Positions 45,919 through 62,646 of a DNA stretch of 64,000 nt are shown here, piece after piece (positions within the stretch are counted from its first letter, which is position 1; the number at the start of each line of letters is the position of its first letter). The stretch is from Marisa cornuarietis (taxonomy: Eukaryota; Mollusca; Gastropoda; Architaenioglossa; Ampullariidae): assembly GCA_004794655.1 (NCBI GenBank), contig SMMW01000141.1:1327501-1391500 (forward strand), in the 5' to 3' direction. A program made the position numbers and the translations under genes. A model generated the notes under the pieces. The model was not told where the DNA came from and did no database searches. It saw nothing but the letters and a program-made list of their open reading frames with translations.

Positions 45919-46901
45919 TGTTTCTGTGAACTGTCCTTCCCTTTTGGAAAAATAACTGTGATCAAAAGCGAAGAGACTGGATAATACGGTCGTGCAGTCG
46001 CGACAGCCAAAAAGTTAAATTCAGGTCTCGAACTCGAACATCTATTGAACTATTACTGTATATATATCCTTATATGTATTATTTCTATTGCTTATCTCCT
46101 TTTAATTATATGTGTTGTTTCTTCTGAGATCTAAATATGGTAAAGAGAAAAATAAATATGTCTTGCCATATAATTTTTATTGAGAAGTAACATGTTTGCC
46201 CTCAGTGATTGCATGTGCATGGCACACGCATGCATGAAAAAGAGGTCACCCCGTTCTTTCATTTTTAAACAAATAATCCCACAAAAGGATGTCCACTTTC
46301 TTCAATAACTTAATGAATTCACTAAGGAAAGCAATGAGATACTACGAAAAATAAATGAAAACATAACCATCATATATATAGAAATATAGAGAAATAAATG
46401 TTTGTATCACCTGTACAGACTTTTAAGCCCTCTGTTCATTGCAAAAGGGGAGATGAAAGTGGCTCGTCTCATTCTGCATTTTCAAGAATCAGAAAACAAG
46501 GACAGCCCCTCTCAGTTGTCGGGTACACTGTTGTGAATGTCCTACTAGCCGCCCCAGGAGATTTCACTTTTACGATAGCCCTTAACTAGTTTTTATGAGA
46601 TTCTTTGTAGCCATGACTTTAAACATTGACTTTACCATCTGTAGATCTTAACTGTAACACATCCACATCTTGGTCTGTGAAGAGATTAATTGCACAGAGC
46701 GACCCGCGAGATTTGTAACTTTCCCTTGTGTTCATCTTGCTATTTACTTTCTGTCAGACAGAAAAAGAGTTTTGTTCGAAATATAATTTTTTGTTTTCAT
46801 TCTTTTTATTATTACTTTGCTATATGTAGTGGTCTGTCTCCATGATGGGTACATTTTGAGTCGATATTTTTGAAGGTTACTTCGGTTTAGCTTTATTAAA
46901 C

Positions 46902-46980
46902 GTATTTAGCCTGCTACTTCAGTCGGGAAATCCGCTAAATAAATACATATTTAGCCTGCTACTTCAGTCGGGGAATACAT
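46902..46980. repeat. Direct duplication
   Basis: TATTTAGCCTGCTACTTCAG occurs at about 46902 and 46948 in a roughly 46-bp direct repeat. Confidence 0.8.
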
Positions 46981-48133
46981 AAATAAATAATAAATACACC
47001 TGATCATAATTATTATTTTGTTTACTGGAAACCATACATTTTGAGGACACTTGGATACCTGTCTTAACACTACTCCAGACCGACATTAATATTGCATCTT
47101 TTTATCGGCCATAAATAGTTTTTAAGCACCTTAAGTGGTACCTCATCCATCTGATTTAAGAATCATATTCCATATGAGGTCCCAAGTGAAGGCAAAGAGG
47201 AGTGGAGACGTCTGAGGTTTCTTGATAACATTATTGATTGTGACGCCTACCACTATCTTTATCAACATTTCCCCTTCATCACACGTTCTACCCTACCAAA
47301 CTCCTGGTAAAAGACTTGGATGTGCAGACACAATCATCACTCTTTTAAGTAGGTTTCAGTTGTATGTATAGAATTATTTTCTTTTTAAAATATGAATTTA
47401 AACTGGCTACTATAACTGCTCTTTGTCGTAAACAGCTTTTCAAAATGTTTTTGTAAACATTTATTAACACAATTTTCTTCTTAATGTAGAGCAGCAAACG
47501 GCTTGTTTGTTTTCAGAGCCTGTGTGCTTTCAAAATGCGATTGAACACACGCCTTTTTTCCTTTTCTAACCTTCTACACTAAGTACAAGTTTCTCACAAC
47601 TACATTAATTATACGTTTCTCACATTCACACTAATTAAATGTCTCTTACAACTACACTTATTGCAATTACACTAATTATAGGCTTCTCAAAACCACAAAT
47701 TACAGGTTTCACAAAACTTCATTTATGACAAGTTTTCTTGTTTTTGTCCACTGTCCTCTCTCACTCTCTTTCTCTTTTTTCTTTCTATTTAAAAAATTAA
47801 AAACAGAAGTAGTTGACGTAAGGAGACATTACTTGCATTAGGTATTTCGGGGTGTGTGCTGCTGGTTTCTACATGAGAGTAAATATGAGAGAGTAAAAAG
47901 ATGAAAGAAAAAAATGACCAAGCAGAGAAAGTTAATACATCAGGTTAAAGGTCACACCGTGCGCCGATGTCCTTTTCTCACACCGTTAGGTTAATTTCTG
48001 TATCTGTAACGATTGTCACATCCTATGTAACGATTGTCACACCCTGTTCATAGCTTGTAGTATTGTTAGGGTCACTTCGACGACAGTGGACCTGTAAAGC
48101 GTTATTGACCTTTGTTACGGTCCTGTTCCCGAT

Positions 48134-48381
48134 GCTTACAAATCTCTACACTTACCATCCCTTGGAGAGTCGCATCACAACAACTTACAAATCTCTACAC
48201 TTACCATCCCTTGGAGAGTCGCATCACAACAACTTACAAATCTCTACACTTACCATCCCTTGGAGAGTCGCATCACAACAACTTACAAATCTCTACACTT
48301 ACCATCCCTTGGAGAGTCGCATCACAACAACTTACAAATCTCTACACTTACCATCCCTTGGAGAGTCGCATCACAACAACA
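48134..48381. repeat. 49-bp tandem repeat, five copies
   Basis: Five near-identical 49-bp units (each with TACCATCCCTTGGAGAGTCG). Because 49 is not a multiple of three, each frame cycles through three peptides (YTYHPLESR, SLHLPSLGE, STLTIPWRV). The two long frames here are artefacts. The array ends about 70 bp before the LINE remnant. Confidence 0.95.
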
Positions 48382-48447
48382 TTCTCCTGGCGCCGGTGTA
48401 TGAGACAGTGTGTCGGCGATTTACACCTGTGGTGAAAGTTAATTAAG

Positions 48448-49445
48448 TGCTTGATGGAAGAGAGTATCACCCGCCTGCAGGGCTGCTTCGACTGCACAGA
48501 CCGACAGGTTTTCTATAATTCCAGTGACAATCTAGATGACTTGGCTGATGTTGTGTCTTCTCACATCACTTTCTGTGTTGACACAGTCATACCCTCGAAG
48601 AAAACTGTCATCTTTCCTAATAATAAACACTGAATAACAAAGGAACTCAAGTCTGTATTGAATAATAAGAAGCGAATATTGTATGCCGGATGTGCACATG
48701 ATGAAGTAGCGAACAGGTAGGTATGGGATTCCATTAGGGAGGCAAAGAAAGGTACAAGGACAAAGATGAGCTGCAGTTCATTAGTGGTGACCTCAGGGCG
48801 GCATGGCATGGTAATAATGGTATGTTCCCTTTCAATCGCAAGGAAAGCGCTCTTAACAACTTAGCGGAGTTACAGCATTCCTGATAATTGGAAATTTCGC
48901 ACATTGTGACTGTCCCATAAATCACTAGGCCCAATCAGCCCAACGACTTCAGATCAGTCGCTCTTACCTCAATCATCATGAAATCACTTGAGAAATCCTC
49001 GGGAGCAGCCATAACCTCGCTGAGACAGTCATCAGTACTGTCCATGACGATGCCATCGAGGTAGTCGACTCTTATAAATATTTAGGTACCATCAAATGGG
49101 ACATCAACACTGACATGATCCTCCTTAAAAGCCAACAACGCTTGTACCTCCTACAGAAGCTCAAATCTTTCTCTGTCAGCTCTGTCATCCTCACTCGGTT
49201 CTATCAGTCCTTCATTGAAAGTCTCATCATTTTTTTTCATCTCCTGTTTCCACATCCTCTCCCTAGGGAACAGGAATAGCCTTGTCTCCCTTGTTAACAT
49301 CTGTTCCAAGATAACTGGATACAGGCAAAGGGACTTGGCAGCTTTCTGTTATCAGCAAATCCTTTGGAAGGCATCCCGTATCCTCTCTATTTCTGATCAT
49401 GTGTTGACATGTGAGTTCTCACTACTGGCCGTCATCTTGTACTAG
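48448..49445 (+). pseudogene. Internally deleted LINE reverse transcriptase remnant
   Basis: Non-LTR retrotransposon pol pieces in order: a post-endonuclease linker (48451-48810, with FPNNK then TGA at 48631 where relatives have Trp, then ITKELKS and SIREAKK); an RT entry motif (PNDFRSVALTSIIMKSLEK, about 48935-48995); then directly the C-terminal part (VVDSYKYLGT, FYQSFIESL, 49040-49225; LGNRNSLVSLVNICSKITG to DHVLTCEF, 49256-49420). The catalytic centre of the RT is deleted, and several frame changes occur. Resembles LINEs of the CR1/Rex-like group by motif; exact clade not determined. Confidence 0.75.
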
Positions 49446-49674
49446 CATGAGGTGACCTTAGGTCACCAACTAAATCGTGTTTGTGTGTGAGAGAGAGAGA
49501 GAGAAAGTATTTCAACATGTATATGTAGGTATTTATCTCGATCTATTAGTAGTATGAGCACTATCATGAATTGCCCTTGTGGATTAGTAAAGTTGTATTC
49601 TATACCATTGTCCATATCCTATGTTTAATTTTCTTGTGAGTCTACTTGACTATACTTTTTATACATGGAAATAG

Positions 49675-53249
<3,575 letters not shown>

Positions 53250-53421
53250 CCCCGCCTTGCCTGCTGTACTCTCACTGTCTGTACTGTGCACGTTCCGCTT
53301 CACTGATGATGCTAGCTCAGTGCACATTGCTGTTCTCGCAATACTTAGGTTTGTAAACTCAGTGTAGTTAGTCTATTGTACTTTGACTGTTTAATGATGA
53401 ATCTAATAGTTGTCAAATAAA

Positions 53422-54539
53422 ATTAGTGTGATCCGTGACGACAAAGGAAGACCTCTCAATCAAGTGTTCCACGGGCGGGAAGACACGAGGTTCTTCCGCT
53501 GGACATGTAACCTGCGTCCCTTAAGACTCACTCAGCACACGGACCGTCTCTGAGGATCCGTATCTAACTTACCGGGAGGATTGAACGTTACACCGTCTCA
53601 ACTGACTGTCCCCATACGTAATTCCTGCAAACTCCTCTCGAAATTACTACTAAAAACTAACACACAAAATTCTTAACTTACTGAAAACGTGCTATTTCGT
53701 GACAATAAAATAGACTCGACAGGAATCAATAATCAAAATTTTAAAAAATACTTCAAAATTCTTTTTACAGCCATTTTGTAACACACATTGTCTCGGCAAG
53801 GTATTGCACCATCCCACCTTCTCTCTCTCTCTCGCTTTGTGCAGACGTCTTTTGTCCTCGCCGGCTTCTCTGAGAATCCTACAGCCCAGTTCACAAAGAA
53901 TACAGGGACTCCTGTGAACACTTCGTAGCTCGTGTGACTGTTGCACATTCATACTAACAAACGGCTAAGGGTGACAGACCCTAACCCTGGTCAGGGGTGA
54001 TAACCCTCGTTCCTGACATAGTGTATTGCTTTTCCTAGTGAGTTTAAAAAAAATGTTCTTCTTAGGTTTTGCTTGGATAAACAAAGACGTTAAGAAAGTA
54101 AACAAATTTATTTCTAAATTGATTAACTGTTTAATTAAAAATATTAATTGCGTGTAGGTCACAGAAAAACAAAATCAACAGAAGGGAGATACAATATTTT
54201 ATCATACAATACAACTTTATCGATCGACAAGGGCAATTCCAGAATTGCTAGAGTGGCTGTTGACATTATATTAAAATGATAACAATGAAATCAAAGCTTT
54301 ATTTTTTTTAAATCAGAAGTATAGAGACTGATTTTATCAAACATTGTTGTTCAATATTGTTGCTGCAGACGACAACAATGCACTACTCAGTTTGCATCGT
54401 ATGTTTAAATAACTTGTAGTCCATTTTGTACTATGCTGTGAAGCTTTACTATACCTTGTGTTTGAGCTTTTAAAAACAAATTTTGCAGTTTGTCAGACTT
54501 ATTACTTATTTATGTTCAGTAGGGACAAAAATTCTTGTC
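53422..54539. other. Gene-free spacer
   Basis: No supported feature. Minus-strand frames near 53692-53952 are unrecognised. Confidence 0.45.
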
Positions 54540-54836
54540 GCGCCTCGCAACCACCTACATGACGATCGAGGCTCTAAGGGAGGTAACTGGCGAATGCTGT
54601 CGCTAGTGTCGATCCCTCCCGCTAGTCTCCCCTCCTCTAACTCGCTGAGGTCTCGCTAGTAAATATGGCGGCCATTAAATAATGCTTGTTTGTGCGAGCA
54701 AATCTTTAAATATTTTATAAATAAATGTTTTTGCGATAGAACTTATCCATCAATTATATACGACGACAAAGGAGTGTATACAAAGTTCAGATATCATCGG
54801 GATCACTTTCTAGAGATGGTAGATGAAGTTATATAA
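54540..54836 (+). pseudogene. PIF/Harbinger transposase N-terminal fragment, second copy
   Basis: After ATGGCGGCC (54665) and several stops, a frame from about 54733 reads FCDRTYPSIIYDDKGVY, then FRYHRDHFLEMVDEVI, ending at TAA near 54834. It is the same segment of the transposase as the 39.1-kb fragment, extended slightly further. No DDE domain follows. The upstream sequence (TAACTCGCTGAGGTCTCGCTAGTAAA) resembles that at 39.1 kb. Confidence 0.6.
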
Positions 54837-54969
54837 GACCCTGCTGCTTCGAATCGACCCTTGACAACACATTTGTCCTTTGTTTTTACACACTTTTATT
54901 TAACTCACTATGTTTGCCTGTTTGTCTGTTCGTTTGTAATTTTGTAATCGATTTTAACCCACTGCCGAT

Positions 54970-55800
54970 GCACTTATAATTTTCTTTTTTTTTCTCCTAG
55001 ACAAACAATTTTGAATTCGTGTTTATCTTCTAAATTCTTTGTCTCTTTTTGTAGACTTTTTTGTAATTTTTTTTCTGCTGTTTACGTTTAGTTTATCTTT
55101 TGGGGGCTCATTTGTGTCCATGAAGTAGATGATACTTCTACGCGTTTGGGTAGTTGTATCACAGTATAACAGTAACTCAGGAAACTTGTCACCCCTAACT
55201 GTAAGTATGGTATGGTGGATGTGAGTATTTTACAGGTCACAAATGAAATGTTAAATCAAGACTTCGAAGTTGGACGCTAAAATTTAATATTATATTAAAC
55301 TTTACATAATACTTTAAATATCCTGCAATTTTATATACCTATGCGCATTTATTTTTTGTTTATTTTGTTTCCTAAACAAACATTTTTAATTTGTTCTGTG
55401 CATGTCTCAGATAATGGATTTTTTTGTACTTCTTTAATTTCTTTGTTTCTATTCATATTAAATTCTCAACTGGTTAAAATAATAAGTTTATCTTTTGTGG
55501 CTCATTTGTGTGCTGGGTAGTAACTGAAACTTATAAGCATTTTGATACAGCACTGTAATTTTCATCTTTATTTCATCTAAACAATTATTTTTGAATTTTT
55601 TCCTATTACAATGGAAGTTGGATTATTTGTGGGGTCATGTTTCTTCTTTTTTTGTTTCTCTTCTTGCATTAAATTGTCAGCTGTGTTTAGGCTAATATTA
55701 TCTTTCTTTTAAGTTTGTGTGCTAGATAGTACCTGAAACATGTACACCTTTTTATACACCTATTTTTTAACAATTTTCCTTTTTCGTAAACTTTTTTAAT
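54970..55800. repeat. Degenerate repeat of about 200 bp
   Basis: Segments containing TTTATCTTTTG(G/T)GGCTCATTTGTGT at 55091 and 55487, and a weaker version at 55696, are flanked by similar AAACAA(T/C)(A/T)TTTTTGAATT stretches. Spacing is about 396 (2 x 198) and 209 bp. Confidence 0.6.
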
Positions 55801-55859
55801 TAGTTAAGTGACAATAAAGTGGAGCTGAAACAGCTTGACTAGCTTTAGCTGCCAGATTT

Positions 55860-56990
55860 GTTCACAGTCCATTTCATATCATTTACCTTGGTCATAATCT
55901 GCACACCTTGTACAGCTTCACCAACATTGATAGTCGTTTTGGTCAGATACTCATGTGTCGATCTTATTGCTGGATGCAGAATAGAGCTTCTGTTTCATTC
56001 CACTTCGTTGTGTAGAATCTAGTTTTTATGTCGCCTATACAATCCGCTAATGGGCGAGTGAAATGCAGTCAGTGATGTGAGGAAGTACACCTTCGTGTCG
56101 TTGGCATGACGACAGAGTAATGCTGAAGGTAGGATGACAGTGGCTTTGTGTACAGGATAATCAAAATGGGCCCAAGGACAAAGTTTTGGGGCACACCACA
56201 AGACAATGGAGTAGGACGTGACAGATGACCATCAACAACACATTAGGAGTTCTGTTAGTCAGCAAGAATCAAATCATGCCATTATGGTGCCAGACATACC
56301 ATAGAGAGTGAGGAGTCTTTGTATGAAGGTAGAATGATCAATGTTATCGAATGCGGCAGACAGGTCAAGCAGAGCCAAGACAGAAACATTCCCACTGTTA
56401 AGGGCAAATAGATTGTCAGTTGTTACTTTGATGAGAACAATCTAGGTACTACGAATAAAGGATGATTTGCTGACTGAATAGTGGAGAGGAAATGGTGAGC
56501 GTGTTAATATGTCCAGAGTTGTGTCAATTTCTTTCTGAATTATTTCAGATGAAAGACAAGTCGGAGACTGGGCGGTAGGTGTGTCAATGGTAGGTTTCTT
56601 GCAAAGTGTCTTCATCGCTTGTTGAACAAAGGTAGAAAAACACTTTTTAAAAGAATAGCATCAAAAAACATTAAGGAAAGAAGTAAAACATCAAGACATT
56701 CAAGAAGGTGGGGAGAGTGCATTAATTGGGTCTAACTGACAAGTTGTTGGTTTGGTTCCAAGAGTGAACCTCCTTAAATCAGTTTCAAAGACGGGTTGAC
56801 GTGCAATGAGAGAACAACCAGGAGAAACATCGCGATAAATGTGAGTGAGCGCCGACATCAAATCAAGATATTTTCGAATATCAGACATCTTGCGGATGAA
56901 GAAGTCGCTGAAGACCTGTGATGACTGTGAAGCGGAGCAGACCCCAGGCATTGGTGTCGACTTGCAATGTCCAGTCAGTCGACCTCATGT
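55860..56990 (-). pseudogene. LINE reverse transcriptase remnant (minus strand)
   Basis: Reading from 56990 downward: a linker (SSQVFSDFFIRKMSDIRKYLD), CQLDPI, RT block LDLSAAFDNIDHSTF (about 56390-56345), then GVPQNFVLGPI (about 56195-56165), and HANDTKVYF where active enzymes have FADDT (about 56110-56080). Stops and frame changes are frequent. The catalytic Asp-Asp pair reads Asn-Asp. CR1/Rex-like by motif. Confidence 0.78.
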
Positions 56991-59638
56991 GGTGAACAAT
57001 ATTCTGGAAGAGGTTCGTGACTGTTATTCAGAACGCCCCCTAACCTACTTGTTATTCCTATCCCCTAGCGACACTACAATATTATGTTTAAGCTGAGGGA
57101 CTATTCTACTTTACAGTAATAACGAAGTCGACATAAAGCTTTATAAACATTCTTCTTTCGCATCACTACAATACGGCCAAGTAGCTACAGAACTACTACA
57201 GGGCAAAGTAGCTACGGGACTACCATAGGGCCAAGTAACTGCAGAACTATCCTAGGTCCAAGTGCTACAGAGCTACCGTTGGACCCATTAAGTAGCTACA
57301 GAACTCTGCTTAGACCAATAGGTTGTAGTAATTTTGTGCATCATGTTGTGATGTAATATACGATGGGCTGTGTTCTAGAGTCACATGACAAGAATGTGGC
57401 TGAAACATAGATAAAAAAAGTAACTCTTCCTCTGAAACACACAAAATAAATTTTAACATTTTAGTCGCGAGATGCTACAGCCATGTCTTATGTAGTATTT
57501 GACCCACATTTCTTTTGCTTAATTGTATTATACATGAAAATATAGTAAAAACAATTAAATATGGTGTTATTACACCCTTCAGTACGGTAAGTGAGTATTT
57601 AAATAAAAATATTAGTGAAGGTCATGTAATTAGTAATACTAATGAATGTCAGGTGACTGATAATACCGGCGAAGTCACGTGATAAGTAATACAGATGAAG
57701 GTTGACGTGTTGAGTTATACCAGAGAAGGTCACGTGCGTACGTGTGTGAACAGGTCCGTGCACAAACTCACGCAACTTCAAAGCACAAGGTTTTCCATTC
57801 AGCAGCCTTTCATGACTTTGTGAACTCTTTTGTTACAAGATTTTTTTTCTACAGTCACGTTTCCGAACGCCAGTTATATATTTTACGAAAAAGCAATGAA
57901 TACATTCAATGGTCACTCAGGCAGTTTAGATAATTTATTTACTTTTTCTTTTTGTTCGATTTGTCCCTACACATTGAGAGTTTATTCACAGGAGACCGTG
58001 AGCTCGACTAAGCCTGTCTAAACACCATTCTTATAGACAAACGTTTAGCTGAGCTCAGCAGAGGCTGTAATGAAAAAACTCTGTGAAACGTTCGTGCATG
58101 TTAAAAATGAAGACCTTTACACACAGAACTAAATTTCTCAGAAAATTCACGAACTGACAGCAAGACAATTTCTAATGAAGACCTTTTCAGAATGTATTTT
58201 CCTGGCTGCTTGCTGCATACGACTTTCATCGTACTTAAGCCGATTAAAAACCTTTTATCAAAACTAGGTATCGAAAAATTAATCAATCGATCATTTAGCC
58301 TAGGTAGGTTTTTGTATATTCGAACTTTCACAGCAACGCATTCGTTCTTTTCAAGCAAGAAAGAACATGAGGTCTCACACTCACACGCACGCAGACAGAC
58401 AGAACGCACTCAATAGGATTTTTCAGAAATGTCTCACCTGTAGCGAGACATAAAGCGGGTCTGTTCCCACCAGCTCACAGACGTATTAAGCGTTCAGTTT
58501 ATTTAAACTGAGTCAAAGAGTAAGAAAATGGTAGGCCTTTTCCACCTACTTTCTCTGCTACCCAAGGCTTATTGTTAAGGACAATGACTATATGACTTTA
58601 CCCATAACATAAAATATACAGTTGACCAACCTGTCCAGGTTGTCCTTATCGTTGTGAAACGTGTGTCAGTCAGTCCACTCAGAGTGATCTGCAACAGCAA
58701 CACTTTTCCAGAAGCTGAAGTGGACTTAGTTTAGACACCGGGATAAAACATTGCACATCAGCGCTCTAAAGCTTAGAACTAAACACATCGCTACAGTACT
58801 GTGGTGTCCATCAGTCGTCATCATACTTACTAATGAGGGGAATAGTGTGGAGGGGTGGGGAAGAAGGGGAGGTTTGTGCCTTGGTTAAAAGTCTTCTTTA
58901 GCTTGTTAAAGTTGTTGAGCTTCCCCAACATTCCTGCAAAACTGGAGCAAGCGAAGCTGGTCACATAAGAATGACTGGGAATCTCGAAGCATTGCAGACT
59001 GGAAGCAAATAACAGAAATGGATGTCTGTATGTGAAAGACAATGTCTTCCTTGCGCGTTTCACGCTTTGTTCCATTTATTTGCTCCTGACACGTTTTTGT
59101 TGGTCAGCACTGTTTAAACTCTTTCTGAGACCTTCTAAGACCATTCTTATTAAGGCCATAAACTGTATCGATGGAGCTAGATGAGAAAGAGATGCCTGGT
59201 AAACATGTCGAGATGCAAATGTCTATGAAACACTCTGTCATGATTGCTGTTATGATAACTGTCTGTGAAACACTCTGTCATGATTGCTGTTATTATAACT
59301 GTCTGTGAAACACTCTGTCATGATTGCTGTTATGATAACTGTCTGTGAAACACTATGTCATGATTGCTGTTATGATAACTGTCTTGTAGAGTATACACAG
59401 ATAAGAATCACATAACAGTATCGCGAAAGACCCCCTCGTCCCTAATAACAAGAAGGCGTCGTTCAGTTATCAACGCATGCGCAAAGGTTTAACTGAGTAC
59501 CCCTTCTTGACATTTCCTCGGAAATCGTGAGATGAAAAGGTCTGCGATTCTTTTCTAAACATTTCTGAACGAGGCACCAGACGAGCGCTGGACTTGCTAG
59601 AACCAGGTGAGCTTACCTTGATCACGTGACAGGCTTAC
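56991..59638. other. Spacer with short tandem repeats
   Basis: A repeat of about 28 bp (57175-57325, units of (A)AGTAGCTACAGAACTAC type), a degenerate repeat of about 27 bp with GAAGGTCACGTG motifs (57616-57740), and a 40-bp repeat (59221-59383). Frames are short and unrecognised. Confidence 0.55.
59221..59383. repeat. 40-bp tandem repeat, four copies
   Basis: Units of TGTCTGTGAAACACTCTGTC followed by ATGATTGCTGTTATGATAAC, nearly identical. Confidence 0.93.
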
Positions 59639-59730
59639 TATAAAGGTATTTACCGCCAGCGAGGTTCATCTTCCCTCAGATCCTTCAGCAGTGAACGTCG
59701 CGACACTATTGGCTGCCACTTGTGTCAGAG
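59639..59730 (+). promoter_or_regulatory. TATA promoter and candidate non-coding first exon
   Basis: TATAAAG at 59639, then about 30 bp later a candidate start region, followed by a short ATG-free stretch ending CAGAG|GTAAAC at 59730/59731, a good splice donor. It lies upstream of and on the same strand as the ApoL-like gene, making it a candidate promoter and 5' UTR exon for it. The link is inferred from position only. Confidence 0.4.
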
Positions 59731-60269
59731 GTAAACAGCTTTTCACAGCATCTTCTACCCTGCCTTTCGTTCTTTTTTAAGATGGATAATGTTCTAATAA
59801 ATTTGGGTACATCACAAAAAAATGCTTGGTCCCACAGACCTAGTGTTGGTAGACCTCGGTAGGCCTCTGTTCGTAAAAATATCAGGTGAGATGTCAAGGA
59901 GTTTTTCAAAGAATTTTGCAGGCAGTCTTAAAGTCGTGAGAAGTAAGAACTGCATGTGTAGTAGGGTCAGCTGACTAACTGTGTTAGAAGGATGTAAGTA
60001 TTGGAAGTCAGGAGACAAACGTCTTCTCTGGATGAAGTGCTACCCGATACTTACCTGCCTCGACGGCCTACTAAAGGTCTGTTCTATCGAAAAAGGACAA
60101 AGAAACACGGAAAATGATCACAGCGATGGGAATTAATATTCCTGTGGTATGGTAAGAGGTTGGTGGCTTTTATTGGTTTGCAAACCCATCAAAACCCGTT
60201 GAAGAAGTCAACGAAAATTCTCGTCTCGCTGGTTTGGTCTGGACTGTTTAGTCCTGACTGACTAATCTC

Positions 60270-60270
<1 letters not shown>

Positions 60271-60366
<96 letters not shown>
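60271..60366. repeat. (TG)n microsatellite
   Basis: Perfect dinucleotide run of about 48 units. Confidence 0.98.
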
Positions 60367-60367
<1 letters not shown>

Positions 60368-60569
60368 CAGTGACAGATTGGACTGAATTTTCTCCTCTTC
60401 GTGATTTATTTTTTTGTGCATAACTTTCTTTATTTATATAATATGTAATAAAATTTACTCAAGCAAAATGTGAATATCTCATTAACTACCTTAGCTTATT
60501 GTAAGATTCGATTGGTTTGTTGTCTGCATGAGGATGAAGGGAGGGTTTAGACAAAGAGAATGAATGCGG

Positions 60570-60690
<121 letters not shown>

Positions 60691-60832
60691 GAACAACATG
60701 TGAAATTAAATCTATTCTACTGATATAAGATAGGGTTTGCTTGTTGATGTATATATATATATATACCTTAAAATGTTCATGATACAATGTAAAAAGCAGT
60801 CTGTAGACTCTTTCCAGTTAGCTTAGCATTTA

Positions 60833-61678
60833 TACCGAAAGCTTGAGATACGAGCTGCTCGGCATACGAGTAGGGCCAATTTCCTGTTTGAGATCCGAGC
60901 TGAATTCCGAGATGCGAGCCAGCGGCCATTCGGTAAGCCGACCCGTAATTCGGGAAGTTGCCGCGTCGGGCACTCGGGTCGCAGCATCAAGGGATCGTCA
61001 CGGCGTCGTCTCGTTCTTTCTCGCGTGTTACCCACAGAGTTACGTCGTATCTCGTGCGTTGTGCTCGTTTTTGCATCATTCTCGCAGTTTTAAATAACTT
61101 TTTTGTGTACTACGATGGGGGCCAAAGAAAGTGAGTGAAAAGGACAGTGGTGAGACGAAGAAGAGAATGATGGTGATAGAAATAAAGAAAGAAATAATAG
61201 AAAAACATGAACGTGGTGTACGAGTGATATATCTTGCCCAGATATACGACCGCAGTACATTCACAATTTGAACCATTCTTAAACAAAAGGATGGCATCAA
61301 AGGTGCAAATACAGCGAAAGAAACTAAAATTAAGAACAAATATCCATGAAGAAATGGATAAATTTCTGCTGTTGTGGGTGAAAGAGAAAGCTGGCAGGAG
61401 ATACGGTGGCGGAGACGGTAATATTCGAAGAAGCACACAGCATTTACGGCGACCTGAAGAAGAAAGCATCGACTTCAGAAAAGGCAGCAGAAGATACATT
61501 TAAGGCAATTCACGGCTGGTTCGACAATTTCAAGAAGATAACTGGCATCCACTTGGGGTGGAACGGATTAATTCTATTTCAGTTATTTTAAATGGGAATA
61601 ATTCGTTTGAGATACGAGCTGACTGAGTTACGAGCTCGGTCACGGAATGAATTAAACTCGTATCTCAAGGTACCACTG
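60833..61678 (+). mobile_element. Internally deleted Tigger/pogo-like DNA transposon
   Basis: Bounded by inverted ends: TTGAGATACGAGCT at the left, and at the right CTCGTATCTCAAGGTACCACTG followed by TA, matching the Tigger-type end. Inside is a decayed N-terminal transposase: SEKDSGETKKRMM, KKEIIEKHERGVRV (helix-turn-helix region), then LAGDTVAETVIFEEA and STSEKAAEDTFKAIHGWF of the CENP-B-type DNA-binding domain. It stops at KKITGIH. The DDE catalytic part is missing, and stops and frameshifts interrupt what is left. A non-autonomous relic. Confidence 0.82.
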
Positions 61679-62056
61679 TACTTGAGGAAGTTTTAATAAT
61701 GCGTTTTATTACAATTTAACCTTTTCTCTCTACTATGCATGCGATGACAATTTCATACCCCTTAGAAGAAAAAAATTCAATCAATGACTTAATGTGCAGA
61801 TGAGCAAAACCAATTACTTCACTTAACGCTTGACAGACCAGTAAATCGATGATAGATTCCACATGGCCACCAGCCCATGTACTGAATGGTCTATCAAAGT
61901 GGTTAAGTCAGCGAAGTTTACCGACGTAGAATGTCTTATAAAATATTTCTATTACCTGTAATTTAAATACCTGTCATGCGAGTATATTTTCCGCTGGCAC
62001 CATTACTGCAAAGAAAACTTAACTTCTCCATCTTCCGTTACTCAAAGGTGAAGGTT

Positions 62057-62607
62057 ATGGCTTCCTCGTCCTATTGGGACGAAAAGTGGGAAGCTCTTTA
62101 TCTGAAAAGAGTGATTGAGAAAATCATCGAAGCACTCGACAAACATCACAGGAATGTCAACATCTCCCGAGTCACTGGAAGCTCTGTGGCCATCGCTACT
62201 GGAGGTAAACTATTTCGTACCCTATCAGTGGACAGTAAAGATGCACGATCCGGAGTTTGTCCCTGTTTGTAGCTTGATTTGACTTGAGATAAAAATGGAC
62301 ATCATAATGCAGTGACTTGTTTCATAGAAGTGAAAAGCTCAATGAGGATTATTTTCTTGACTTATCCTTCACAGCTTTAAACGAACAATATACATCAAAT
62401 GTGTTTGTGTTTGTGTACATGAGACATGTTTGTGATTATGTGAGTGCACGTGTGAGGATGTACATGAATGTCTACCAACAGTTGCCTTACATCGTAGTCT
62501 GACTGTTCACTTAATTTGTCTCCTGTTTTCTGTGATATTTGATGAACGATATTCATAAAGGCTAAGCGATTCGAGTGATATTGAAAGCACGCACGCTCGC
62601 ACGCGCG

Positions 62608-62646
<39 letters not shown>

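Larger units (their letters stand above)
43021..48133. other. AT-rich gene-free region
   Basis: Holds a short TACTAGACTCG-type tandem (43444-43505), a purine-rich tract (43905-43950), a hairpin (44393-44421), a very AT-rich stretch (about 44520-45340), (TA)n(GA)n at 45880-45918, a direct duplication (46902-46980) and a degenerate repeat of about 28 bp (47570-47730). No coding feature is supported. Confidence 0.5.

Noticed and set aside
48063..48446. 127- and 107-codon plus frames
   Set aside because: They read the 49-bp array in rotating frames; the peptides are repeat artefacts.
49215..49270. Signal-peptide-like hydrophobic start upstream of the FReD exons
   Set aside because: It starts at TTG, not ATG, and lies within the LINE C-terminal remnant (FYQSFIESL continues into it).
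54660..54680. YY1-like promoter motif AATATGGCGGCC
   Set aside because: Better explained as the start region of a Harbinger transposase fragment, given the FRDR-like frame that follows.
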